Origin: Halopseudomonas sabulinigri
GTDB lineage: Bacteria; Pseudomonadota; Gammaproteobacteria; Pseudomonadales; Pseudomonadaceae
Direction: 5' to 3'
DNA: 43,330 nucleotides
Assembly (NCBI GenBank): GCA_011053055.1
Contig: DRHT01000017.1
Span: forward strand, 1-43,330
Of this stretch, positions 1-6,924 are shown piece by piece. Positions within the stretch are counted from its first letter, which is position 1, and every line of letters begins with the position of its first letter. The notes below the pieces were generated by a model. It was not told the origin of the DNA and searched no databases. It was given only the letters and a program-made list of their open reading frames with translations. The translations under genes were made by a program, and so were the position numbers.

Positions 1-93
1 GGTACAGTGGCCTGGATGGCCGAAAAGGGGCTGCAACGCGCTGAAAACGCGACTGAGGGCGATGAAATCGTTCCTGAAATGTTTTTTTTGTGA
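1..93 (+). CDS. C-terminal end of an unidentified protein (partial)
   Basis: Frame 1 is open from the window edge to a TGA at 91-93 and gives 30 residues that begin GTVAWMAEKGLQRAENA and end EMFFL. The composition is protein-like, and the next gene ends facing it. The segment resembles the last helix and strand of periplasmic sugar-binding proteins, but this is a weak impression and I do not assign a function. The start lies outside the window. Confidence 0.5.
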   Translation, partial: GTVAWMAEKGLQRAENATEGDEIVPEMFFL

Positions 94-129
94 GCCGAGG
101 TCATAATCGCCGCCCATATGGCCGGTATT

Positions 130-825
130 TCAGACCTTCCCTAACGCCGCCACTGAGTAGCCTGAACCACTAATATCCTCTCGCGATTTTTCCAAGTACG
201 TGCCCGCGGCTATCTCAGAAACCTTTAACTCATTAAAAATTGGACTTCGGTCGCTTTGAAGGAGGATCTTGGAATCGCCAGCAAGCGCTCTTGCTATTAA
301 TAATCCAAGTAACATGCAGCACTGGACAGCTTCTGATGCACCATGAGTCGTTCGCGAGCTATTTGCGCAAGCGTCTAAAACCTGCTCAATGTCTGGGTAA
401 TAAAATAGCGCGACGGGCGCAAGCCGCATCAGCGAACCGTTACCGGCAGTCTGTGGGTCCGTAGATCCGGCGACGGGATCACTAGTTGCTTGAAATTTCT
501 GAAGAGCTTGCCGCACGGTCATTCCGATGTCGAAGCAATCGCCAGTTGAGCTCAAGTAGCCCCATTGCCACCAGTTAAGATATCGACCCATTTGATCAGC
601 GGCGTCGAAGCCATTCTTGTTCAGGAGGCTTTCTGCAAGACAAAGAGCCATGGATGTATCGTCAGTCCATTTACCTGGTGCTAATCCAAAAGGGCCTCCG
701 CCAATCATGTCCGTGAGCGGTACAAAAGATCCTCTAGAACAAAATTCAACAGCCGTTCCAACGGCATCGCCGCAAGCCAGTCCGAGTAGGCTTCCTCGAT
801 ATCTTTCTGAGAGCGTAGGAGTCAT
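130..825 (-). pseudogene. ADP-ribosylglycohydrolase family protein, C-terminally truncated
   Basis: This 231-residue ORF belongs to the DraG/ADP-ribosylglycohydrolase family, which removes ADP-ribose from proteins or small molecules using two metal ions. The N-terminal signatures are clear: GLACGDAVGTAVEF near residue 15, the metal-binding WTDDTSMAL near residue 53, GNGSLMR near 129 and RTTHGA near 158. Family members usually run to about 300 residues and end with a second metal-binding Asp block (GxDxDT type). Here the frame stops just after GSGYSVAALGKV, where the chain would normally enter that last domain. No continuation is visible in the other minus-strand frames before the facing gene ends at 93. 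It is therefore probably a truncated, inactive remnant, although an intact short variant cannot be excluded. Its base composition looks more AT-rich than the rest of the window. The start is ATG at 825 with a weak ribosome site. Confidence 0.75.
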
Positions 826-1273
826 TTGGGTGCCTGATAACAGTGATTAGATAGCACGCGGCATTAGTGCATAACCGCGCGTTCGAGATAACTCCGCATC
901 AGAACAATCAGGCCTGTTGCTTTTTTCTTTTAAATTCATTGGTTTGCAGGCCCCGCTTTTGTGTCTTGTGTATTCGCGCGGCTTCGAGATTTCACGCATG
1001 CATTAGTACCTCACCCATTCGGGTTGCGTCTTGTTAGAGCGCGCGAGGGCATTGTCTTTTAAGAAGGGAGTTTTGCTGGAGGTGTGGTGCCGTACCGGCA
1101 GTTCCCTTGCCCTGCTCTGAGCATAGTGCAGGCCAGTTGCCAGTCAAAGTGCTTTTTGGTTATTTAGTCCCGGCGCGGGGGTAGGGTGGTGGTGATGGTT
1201 TCAGCGAGTAGCCTTGGGTGCCGGGCGTAAGCGACTTTTCTGCCTTGTAGAGAACTCAGTCGTTCCCGGTTTC
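826..1273. other. Intergenic, no gene recognised
   Basis: About 450 bases with no convincing ORF on either strand. The only structure I see is a segment at 1097-1132 that resembles one at 6701-6735 (see findings). Confidence 0.5.
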
Positions 1274-1492
1274 TCAGCTCTGCGCAGCGGCCTCGCTGGC
1301 TTCAATTCCGGCTGCACACCGAGGGCACAGGCAAGTCTTGTCGACTTGATCAGTGGGTACTCTGGCCAGCGCTTCTTTGCTGATAGGGGTGCTGAAACAC
1401 CAGCAAGGCGCGCTGGAATCTGCAGTGGCGGCTAGGTCACATTGATTGGCGTTGCCGCACAGGGGGCAAAGGTCGGTCCGGGTCGATTGCAT
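1274..1492 (-). CDS. Cysteine-rich CWC family protein
   Basis: This is a 72-residue protein with eight cysteines arranged as CPLC (residues 9 and 12), C18, PCWC (30 and 32) and CLCPRC (54, 56 and 59). The CWC triplet and the closing CxCxxC pair match the small cysteine-rich CWC family, which probably binds metal and has no established function. ATG at 1492 follows an AAAGGA ribosome site at a suitable distance, which supports real translation. The gene stands alone: the ADP-ribosylglycohydrolase remnant lies downstream and the tmm operon lies upstream on the opposite strand. A larger ORF on the plus strand over the same bases has no recognisable features and is taken as a shadow. Confidence 0.75.
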   Translation of the reverse strand: MQSTRTDLCPLCGNANQCDLAATADSSAPCWCFSTPISKEALARVPTDQVDKTCLCPRCAAGIEASEAAAQS

Positions 1493-1903
1493 CTATATTT
1501 CCTTTGCTTGGCTGTGCGGGTGAGTAAGGTGTTACGCGCTGGTTCTGGCGGGGTTGCCGGGCGGCGCTGAAAACTCTGTTACCTGATATGTGTTAGAGTA
1601 CGTGCCCTGGCATACGAGTTATCAAGTATTTTTCTCCTACTTGTCCAGTTCGAGCGTCTTCTTCTGGCGTTTCTCGAGATCTCGCGTTCTATCGGCGGCC
1701 TGCCCGCCCTTGGCCTTCTGTTTCAACCACAGATGCAGCCTTCATCTTATTGCGCCTTCGGACAATCCGACATTAGTGCGCATCACTGCAGAGCTTGATG
1801 GCTTGTCCTTTTAAGGTACGAGCCGCGCTCTTCTCCGCGTTTGATCACCGCCGGGCTATGGCTAGCCTGGCGCACGATACATCGCTTGAAAAAAGGAGTC
1901 ATT
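1493..1903. other. Intergenic region upstream of the tmm operon
   Basis: About 410 bases that must hold the promoters of the CWC gene (leftward) and tmm (rightward). I could not find a good sigma-70 or sigma-54 promoter for tmm. A minus-strand frame at 1637-1783, interrupted by one TGA, may be a decayed small gene (see findings). Confidence 0.4.
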
Positions 1904-3274
1904 ATGACTTTCAGAGTTGCCATTCTCGGCGCCGGCCCCAGTGGCCTGGCCCAACTACGTGCATTTGAAGCAGCCCGTCGCGACGGTGCTGAAATCCCCG
2001 AGATCGTTTGCTATGAAAAGCAGGGCGACTGGGGCGGCTTGTGGAACTACACCTGGCGCACCGGTCTGGATGCCTACGGTGAGCCGGTGCACGGCAGTAT
2101 GTATCGCTATCTCTGGTCGAATGGCCCCAAGGAATGCCTGGAATTTGCTGATTACAGCTTTGAAGAGCATTTCGGTCGCCCCATTCCGTCTTACCCGCCC
2201 CGCGCGGTGCTGCGTGATTACATCATGGGCCGGGTTGCCAAGAGCAATATGCGCCAGCACATCCGCTTTAATACGGCAGTGCATTGGGTAGCCTTTGACG
2301 AGGGCACCGGCAAGTTCTCCGTGACCGTGCGTGATCTCAAGCAGGATGAGCTAAGCACTGAAGAGTTCGATCACGTGATCGTGGCAACCGGGCACTTCTC
2401 GACGCCTAACGCGCCTTACTTTGAAGGCCTTGAGCAATTCCCGGGCCGTGTATTGCACGCGCATGATTTCCGCGATGCTTGCGAATTCCAGGGCAAAGAT
2501 TTGCTGCTGGTTGGCAGCAGTTACTCCGCAGAAGACATCGGCACCCAGTGCCACAAGTATGGCGCCAAGTCGGTCACCTTCAGCTATCGCACCAAGCCGA
2601 TGGGCTTTGATTGGCCGGAATCTTTCGCTGAAGTGCCCTTGCTCACCGGCGTGACCGGCAAGACCGTTCACTTTAAGGATGGCACCAGCAAAGACGTTGA
2701 CGCCATCATCCTGTGTACCGGGTATCAGCATCACTTCCCGTTCTTGCCTAACGAGCTGACGTTGACCACGCACAACCGTCTTTATCCAGAGGGTTTGTAC
2801 AAAGGCATAGTGTCGCTGGCCAATCCCAAGTTGTTCTTCCTGGGTATGCAGGATCAGTACTACACCTTCAACATGTTTGACGCGCAGGCGTGGTATGCCC
2901 GCGACATCATGCTGGGTCGTATCACGCTGCCTGCAGCTGATGCGATGGCCGCAGATACCAGCGCCTGGGTTGCCCGTGAAGAGCAGGTGGCCGATCCCTT
3001 TGAAGCCATCGACTTTCAGGCGGCTTACATTCTTGATCTGCTTGAGCCGACTGATTACCCGGCCTTTGATGTGACTAAAGTCGCGGAGATCTTCAAGGAG
3101 TGGGAGCACCACAAGGAAGCGGACATCCTCGGTTACCGCAACAAGAGCTACCGCTCCACGTTAACCGGCACCCTGGCGCCCGTGCATCACACGCCCTGGA
3201 TGGATGCCATGGACGACTCGCTGGAAGCCTTTCTCGCCGAAGAGAAAACCAAGCCAACAAAGGAATCTGCATGA
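1904..3274 (+). CDS. tmm: Trimethylamine monooxygenase (bacterial flavin-containing monooxygenase)
   Basis: The product oxidises trimethylamine to trimethylamine N-oxide using FAD, NADPH and O2 in the cytoplasm. It has 456 residues, close to known Tmm proteins. The FAD motif GAGPSG is at residues 9-14. The FMO fingerprint [11 protein letters not shown] (FxGxxxHxxxF) is at 179-189. The NADPH-binding loop GSSYSAE is at 204-210, and its Tyr207 matches the Tyr that sits over the flavin in characterised Tmm/mFMO enzymes. The blocks YLWSNGPKE and FNMFDAQAW are typical of Tmm rather than of generic FMOs. An in-frame start upstream at 1841 exists, but ATG 1904 has a strong AAAAGGAG site and gives the family N-terminus. 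The stop overlaps the next start (ATGA), so the two genes are translationally coupled. Bacterial FMOs of this group can also oxidise indole and other amines, so the physiological substrate is inferred from similarity. Confidence 0.93.
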   Translation: MTFRVAILGAGPSGLAQLRAFEAARRDGAEIPEIVCYEKQGDWGGLWNYTWRTGLDAYGEPVHGSMYRYLWSNGPKECLEFADYSFEEHFGRPIPSYPPRAVLRDYIMGRVAKSNMRQHIRFNTAVHWVAFDEGTGKFSVTVRDLKQDELSTEEFDHVIVATGHFSTPNAPYFEGLEQFPGRVLHAHDFRDACEFQGKDLLLVGSSYSAEDIGTQCHKYGAKSVTFSYRTKPMGFDWPESFAEVPLLTGVTGKTVHFKDGTSKDVDAIILCTGYQHHFPFLPNELTLTTHNRLYPEGLYKGIVSLANPKLFFLGMQDQYYTFNMFDAQAWYARDIMLGRITLPAADAMAADTSAWVAREEQVADPFEAIDFQAAYILDLLEPTDYPAFDVTKVAEIFKEWEHHKEADILGYRNKSYRSTLTGTLAPVHHTPWMDAMDDSLEAFLAEEKTKPTKESA

Positions 3275-4362
3275 ATCAACCTAGCCTGAGTCAGGCGCGC
3301 ACGCGGTTTACCTCCAGCAGCATACGCTGGGGTTTTATGTGGGCCATGTGGTGCGCTGTACTCTGGGGCGCCTGGTATGTACCAGGTTCTGCAGTCTGGT
3401 TTGAAGCACCCTATATTGACCTGACCTACGACACCAATGCCGAGTTTTTGCTGGCGGCAGCGGTGCTGACCACCTTCAACGCCATTGCGGTGTTGTTCTT
3501 CCTGTTCGTGTGGAATGGGGTGTTGGGTAAGTTGGGCGAGTACGTTCGCACCCTCAGGCAGATGCGCTACATTTCCAAGTGGTTCTTTATCGGTGCCATT
3601 TTTGGCGGGCCGATGGCGATCTTTGGTTCGTATCTGGCGATCGGTTATATCGGCGGGGCCTTCGCGGCTATCTCGGCGCTGATGTATCCCATCATCGGTG
3701 CCACGCTGGCGCGGCTCTGGTATCAGGAGAAGATCACGCGGCGTGCCGCTGTGGGTATCTTCATCATCCTGGCGGGCGGCGTGACCGTTTACGCACCCGG
3801 CATCATCGCTGAAATCACCGGTACCGGCGAAGCCGGCTGGTTGGGTTATCTGGGTGGCGCTATGGCTGCTATTGGCTGGGGTGTTGAAGGCGCTATCGCT
3901 GGCCGTGGGCTGGATGTGGCTGACCCGGATGTGGGCATTACGGTGCGCTTTACGGCTGAAGTGCTGTATTGGGTCTTGCTGATTTTGCCAGCGATCTTCC
4001 TCTTTACCGATCAACCGGTGGTGGAGTTGGTCGTTGCTACCTTCAACTGGGCTGCCATTGGCTGGCTGACACTGGCGGGCGTTACTTTCGCCTTCTGCTA
4101 TGTCTCTTGGTACAAGTCGTTCCCACTGATTGGCGTTGGGCGCGGGCAAGCGATTGCGGCGCTCTACGGTCTGTTTGCAGTGATCTTCCTGGCTGCGTTC
4201 ACCCTCAAGTTTCCTGAGTGGAACTTCATTGCTGGCCTGGTGCTGTTTGTGACCGGTGGCTTTGTGATGTTTACGGAAGGTAACGACGTGCTTGAAGTGG
4301 TCCGTGCCGTATCGTCCGACCGCGAAAAAGCCAACGCCGCCGCTGATGCGGGCAACCTGTGA
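3271..4362 (+). CDS. DMT/EamA-type permease in the tmm operon
   Basis: This is a 363-residue integral membrane protein with about ten predicted hydrophobic helices and the two-repeat layout of the drug/metabolite transporter (EamA) superfamily. Hydrophobic blocks start near residue 17 ([16 protein letters not shown]) and recur to the C-terminus, which ends in a charged tail. ATG 3271 overlaps the tmm stop by four bases, so it is coupled to the monooxygenase. That position suggests import of a methylated amine or export/import of its N-oxide. It differs from the ABC-type TMAO transporter (TmoXWV) found beside tmm in marine alphaproteobacteria. Substrate and direction cannot be read from the sequence. 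A longer in-frame extension into tmm is rejected because it has no ribosome site. Confidence 0.8.
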   Translation: MNQPSLSQARTRFTSSSIRWGFMWAMWCAVLWGAWYVPGSAVWFEAPYIDLTYDTNAEFLLAAAVLTTFNAIAVLFFLFVWNGVLGKLGEYVRTLRQMRYISKWFFIGAIFGGPMAIFGSYLAIGYIGGAFAAISALMYPIIGATLARLWYQEKITRRAAVGIFIILAGGVTVYAPGIIAEITGTGEAGWLGYLGGAMAAIGWGVEGAIAGRGLDVADPDVGITVRFTAEVLYWVLLILPAIFLFTDQPVVELVVATFNWAAIGWLTLAGVTFAFCYVSWYKSFPLIGVGRGQAIAALYGLFAVIFLAAFTLKFPEWNFIAGLVLFVTGGFVMFTEGNDVLEVVRAVSSDREKANAAADAGNL

Positions 4363-4377
4363 TCATTGGAGCAACCC

Positions 4378-4671
4378 ATGAATAAATTGCATATGAAGGG
4401 CCGCATTCTTCAGCTGATTAATGCGCAGCAGGATGTGGGTATCTGGGATTGGCAGGTCGCCGATGCGCTGATGGCTGAGTACGGTCTGAGCGGTGCTTAT
4501 TGGCGCGGTAACACCCGCGTCACCCTGACTGATCTGTTCTCCAGTGGCATCATCGAAAGCGTTGAAGAGACGTTGGATGATCAGGCCTATTTTGGCAAAG
4601 GTCGCGTGCTGTTCAAGTTTCGGCTTAACGACTTCGGCCGCCAACGCATGCGCGATACCGCACTGGTTTAA
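4378..4671 (+). CDS. Small probable winged-helix protein, tmm operon
   Basis: This is a 97-residue protein I cannot place in a named family. The N-terminal half looks helical and could form a helix-turn-helix (GRILQLINAQQ, WDWQVADALMAEYG, TRVTLTDLFSSGIIES). It is followed by a likely beta-hairpin 'wing' (YFGKGRVLFKFRLNDFG) and a short last helix. This order is that of winged-helix DNA-binding proteins, so a regulator of the operon is plausible, but that is inference. ATG 4378 is preceded by GGAG at a good distance; an upstream TTG is less likely. It lies 15 bases after the permease and 38 bases before the 36-residue membrane peptide. Confidence 0.7.
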   Translation: MNKLHMKGRILQLINAQQDVGIWDWQVADALMAEYGLSGAYWRGNTRVTLTDLFSSGIIESVEETLDDQAYFGKGRVLFKFRLNDFGRQRMRDTALV

Positions 4672-4709
4672 TAACCGGTGCGACTTACCACTCTCATCAA
4701 GGAGCTACC

Positions 4710-4820
4710 ATGTCTGATTTTTGGGGTTTTCCGGGGGCTGATATGCTCGCCGTAGCCGTTATCATCGTGCTCAGTGGCCTGGCGCTGTACCAGGCCCGCA
4801 CCTTTGTAACCAAGATCTAA
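4710..4820 (+). CDS. 36-residue single-pass membrane peptide, tmm operon
   Basis: This short ORF encodes 36 residues: a polar/aromatic N-terminus (MSDFWGFPGAD), one hydrophobic segment of about 17 residues (MLAVAVIIVLSGLALYQ) and a basic end (ARTFVTKI). ATG 4710 follows a strong AAGGAG site seven bases upstream. It is the last gene before a stem-loop at 4829-4857, so it closes the tmm operon. The form is that of small inner-membrane proteins that attach to and modulate larger membrane complexes; the neighbouring permease would be the natural partner. No family is recognised, and the function is unknown. Confidence 0.65.
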   Translation: MSDFWGFPGADMLAVAVIIVLSGLALYQARTFVTKI

Positions 4821-4828
4821 ACGCCACA

Positions 4829-4857
4829 TGCTGGCCGCCCGCCTGGGTAGGCCAGCA
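4829..4857 (+). terminator. Probable terminator of the tmm operon
   Basis: TGCTGGCC at 4829-4836 pairs perfectly with GGCCAGCA at 4850-4857, leaving a 13-base loop. It lies nine bases after the last stop of the operon and is followed by CTGGTTTTATG, a modest T-rich tail. Confidence 0.6.
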
Positions 4858-4982
4858 CTGGTTTTATGTTGTGGTAATGCCGACCAGCCACGGGTCAGTT
4901 TTTCGGTTCTATCTCCCTCTCTGCTCTCATCCAAAAACGCCAAGCCCCGATGATCGATGCGGTAGTGCTCTTCTAAACCCGA

Positions 4983-5681
4983 TCAGGCTAGCTGATCCAG
5001 GTAAAGCGCCAGGACAAGGCCTATTGATGTGGCTATGCCGGCCCAGTACGCATCTTCTTTGAAGGCTTTTGGGAAGACTTCGGTCGCCAGTGAGGCCACT
5101 ACAGCACCCCCTGCAAAACACTGAATTAACGAGAGCACTTCTTTCGGTACTTCTGTCATGAAGAAGTTGCCCGCGAGCGCTGCTATGGAAAGAAGCACGG
5201 CGGTGGCGGCCCAGAGTGCAAAGATTTTGCCTTTGGAGGCACCGGACTTTGCCATCTCTTTCGCGCCGCCTGCCGCCTCCGGCAAGTTGGATAAAAGGAT
5301 GGAGCCCGCAAGGGCTGCAACCTGTAACGGCCCGGCGCCGATCAGCGCGACGCCCAGCGCGAGGTTTTCCGGGATGCCATCAAGGGTGATTGCGGCTAGC
5401 AGCCCGCCGCCTTTGCCAGATCCCCATTTCTTCTTCACCAGATAATCCAGCCCGGTAAAGACCACCGCACCCAAGAGCACAAAAGTGAATGCCTCCCAAA
5501 GCGGAGCTTCTTTCATCGCGGGTTCAATCAGTTCCAGCACCGCCGACACCATCAGAGCGCCACCGGCCAGCGCCACAATAAAACCCTCCAGTGGTTTTGG
5601 CAGCCGCCCGTAAATGCCCCAAGCGGCACCGGCCAGTAAGGCACCAGATACAACAACGACGACAATGATGGTAAGTAACAT
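4983..5681 (-). CDS. ZIP family divalent metal transporter
   Basis: This is a 232-residue inner-membrane protein with about eight hydrophobic segments. The two metal-site motifs of the ZIP family are present: DGIPEN at residues 101-106 in helix 4 and SNLPEA at 131-136 in helix 5. ZIP proteins bring zinc, iron or related divalent metals into the cytoplasm. The usual His of the helix-4 HNxPEG motif is Asp here, so metal preference may differ from ZupT. A charged, glycine-rich loop (KKKWGSGKGGG) lies before helix 4 at about residues 83-93. The gene stands alone, tail to tail with the tmm operon. I saw no Zur or Fur box that I would defend. Confidence 0.82.
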   Translation of the reverse strand: MLLTIIVVVVVSGALLAGAAWGIYGRLPKPLEGFIVALAGGALMVSAVLELIEPAMKEAPLWEAFTFVLLGAVVFTGLDYLVKKKWGSGKGGGLLAAITLDGIPENLALGVALIGAGPLQVAALAGSILLSNLPEAAGGAKEMAKSGASKGKIFALWAATAVLLSIAALAGNFFMTEVPKEVLSLIQCFAGGAVVASLATEVFPKAFKEDAYWAGIATSIGLVLALYLDQLA

Positions 5682-5857
5682 TGATTAGCACTCTGGTAAC
5701 GGGGCAGTGCGAAGTTAGACGATAAATTCGGGAGGGAGTTCTGGTCAGCAATACCGCTTGCGTGGGGCCTTAGACGGGAATCAAAAAGTGGTGTTAACGC
5801 GAGGATAATGGCGTGGGCTTACATCTATGCAATTCCAACTAAACTTGTTTGCCTGTT

Positions 5858-5890
5858 GCCCGCATCGGCCGAGTATCGACCGTTGCGGGC
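5858..5890 (-). terminator. Stem-loop after the lipoprotein gene
   Basis: GCCCGCA at 5858-5864 pairs with TGCGGGC at 5884-5890, directly downstream of the stop at 5897. There is no strong T-run, so it may be a weak terminator or a 3' stabilising hairpin. Confidence 0.45.
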
Positions 5891-5896
5891 TACTGC

Positions 5897-6451
5897 TCAG
5901 TGGGTCAGCAGGCCATCGGTCTTCATTCGCGAGACCAGGGTGTTGTAGGCGTTTTGGGTCATATCCTTCTCTGTTGTAACTGGGTGGCCGGTGAACGGCA
6001 TAGCCAGCAGCATGGGTAACCAGGTCACCATGGTGGCAGAGTCGGCTAGGTCGTAGGTGTGCTGTTCCCCGCTAGAGGTCGCGGTCACTCTGAGGTGAAT
6101 GGGTATGTTCGCCCACGATGGAATAACGCCGAAGCTGAAACCGGAGATCATCGCTGGTATGAGTGCCGCTTTGTTGAATTCATCAACAGAGGTGCCGTCG
6201 ACCACTAAATCGGCTTGCTCTCGATCCCCCACGATATCGCAGCAGCCTGATGTGCGAATAGCCGCGTCAAAGTAGTTTTTGTGCATGGCTTCGCCCTCTC
6301 TGGCTTTCCAAGTACTGAATACCTTGACCCTTTCCTGGTTCTGAACTGTGTAGCTCGCTTTATCAACGGTGGGCAGGTTGTTGGCTTTGAAGGCGGCGCA
6401 TCCGGATGTCATCAAGATTGAGGCGATGACAAGCATTCCTAATATTTTCAT
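5897..6451 (-). CDS. Putative lipoprotein of unknown function
   Basis: This 184-residue protein has a lipoprotein signal peptide: a short basic start, a hydrophobic stretch and a lipobox ending at Cys18 (MTSGCAA). After processing it should be lipid-anchored in the envelope. The body includes a paired cysteine (SGCCDIVGD) and a central hydrophobic stretch (AALIPAMISGFSFGVIP) that could be membrane-embedded. A second apolar patch (TWLPMLLAMPF) follows. No named family is recognised. It is a single gene with ATG at 6451 and a weak GAAGAA ribosome site, with a stem-loop right after its stop. Confidence 0.7.
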   Translation of the reverse strand: MKILGMLVIASILMTSGCAAFKANNLPTVDKASYTVQNQERVKVFSTWKAREGEAMHKNYFDAAIRTSGCCDIVGDREQADLVVDGTSVDEFNKAALIPAMISGFSFGVIPSWANIPIHLRVTATSSGEQHTYDLADSATMVTWLPMLLAMPFTGHPVTTEKDMTQNAYNTLVSRMKTDGLLTH

Positions 6452-6924
6452 TGTGTTTTCTTCGTTATTTTTTTATGTGATTTAGCTATGCATTGCGTGT
6501 GGCTGACTAATGCCCGCCACATGAGGCGGTATTTGTTCTAGCGGCTGTATTCTCCTCCGTGGCGTCCGGCCACGACTGTAGTTGGATTGTCGGTATTTTT
6601 TTGGTGCATGCAGGCGAGCATCTACCTGACCACGGGTGAACGCGGATCGGCACGATGTTGAGGGGAAATGTTAGCGCGGTACTAGAGTGGTATTGCAGCT
6701 GGCAGATCCCTTGCCTGAGCAAAGAGTAATGCAGGTGAAAGATTGGGAAAAGATTTATTTCAATGGGTTATCACCGAGTTGCGGGTTGCCTTATAACCCC
6801 GTTCAGGCCTGTGAGCCGCGCTCGTAAAGTCAGTGCCCAAGCCTGTTTAGCGGGGGTCGCCGCGTTGTTGAAATTCAGGTGGCGTATAGTGAGGCCACCT
6901 AATTCTTTGTGGTGGTTGTAACCT
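6452..6924. promoter_or_regulatory. Intergenic region with inverted repeat before the ABC exporter
   Basis: No gene is supported in these 470 bases. A perfect 7-base inverted repeat, AGGTGGC at 6877-6883 and GCCACCT at 6894-6900, lies 25 bases before the exporter start codon. It could be an operator or a leader stem-loop. A segment at 6701-6735 resembles 1097-1132. Confidence 0.4.

Noticed and set aside
1590..1814. 74-codon plus-strand ORF upstream of tmm
   Set aside because: No ribosome site, no family, serine/phenylalanine-rich composition of a random frame.
2351..3112. Long minus-strand ORF (253 codons) inside tmm
   Set aside because: Antisense to a well-recognised enzyme; no motif, no ribosome site.
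3187..4149. Long minus-strand ORF (320 codons) over the DMT permease
   Set aside because: It is fully antisense to a membrane protein with clear hydrophobic periodicity and has no family signature; a codon-bias shadow.
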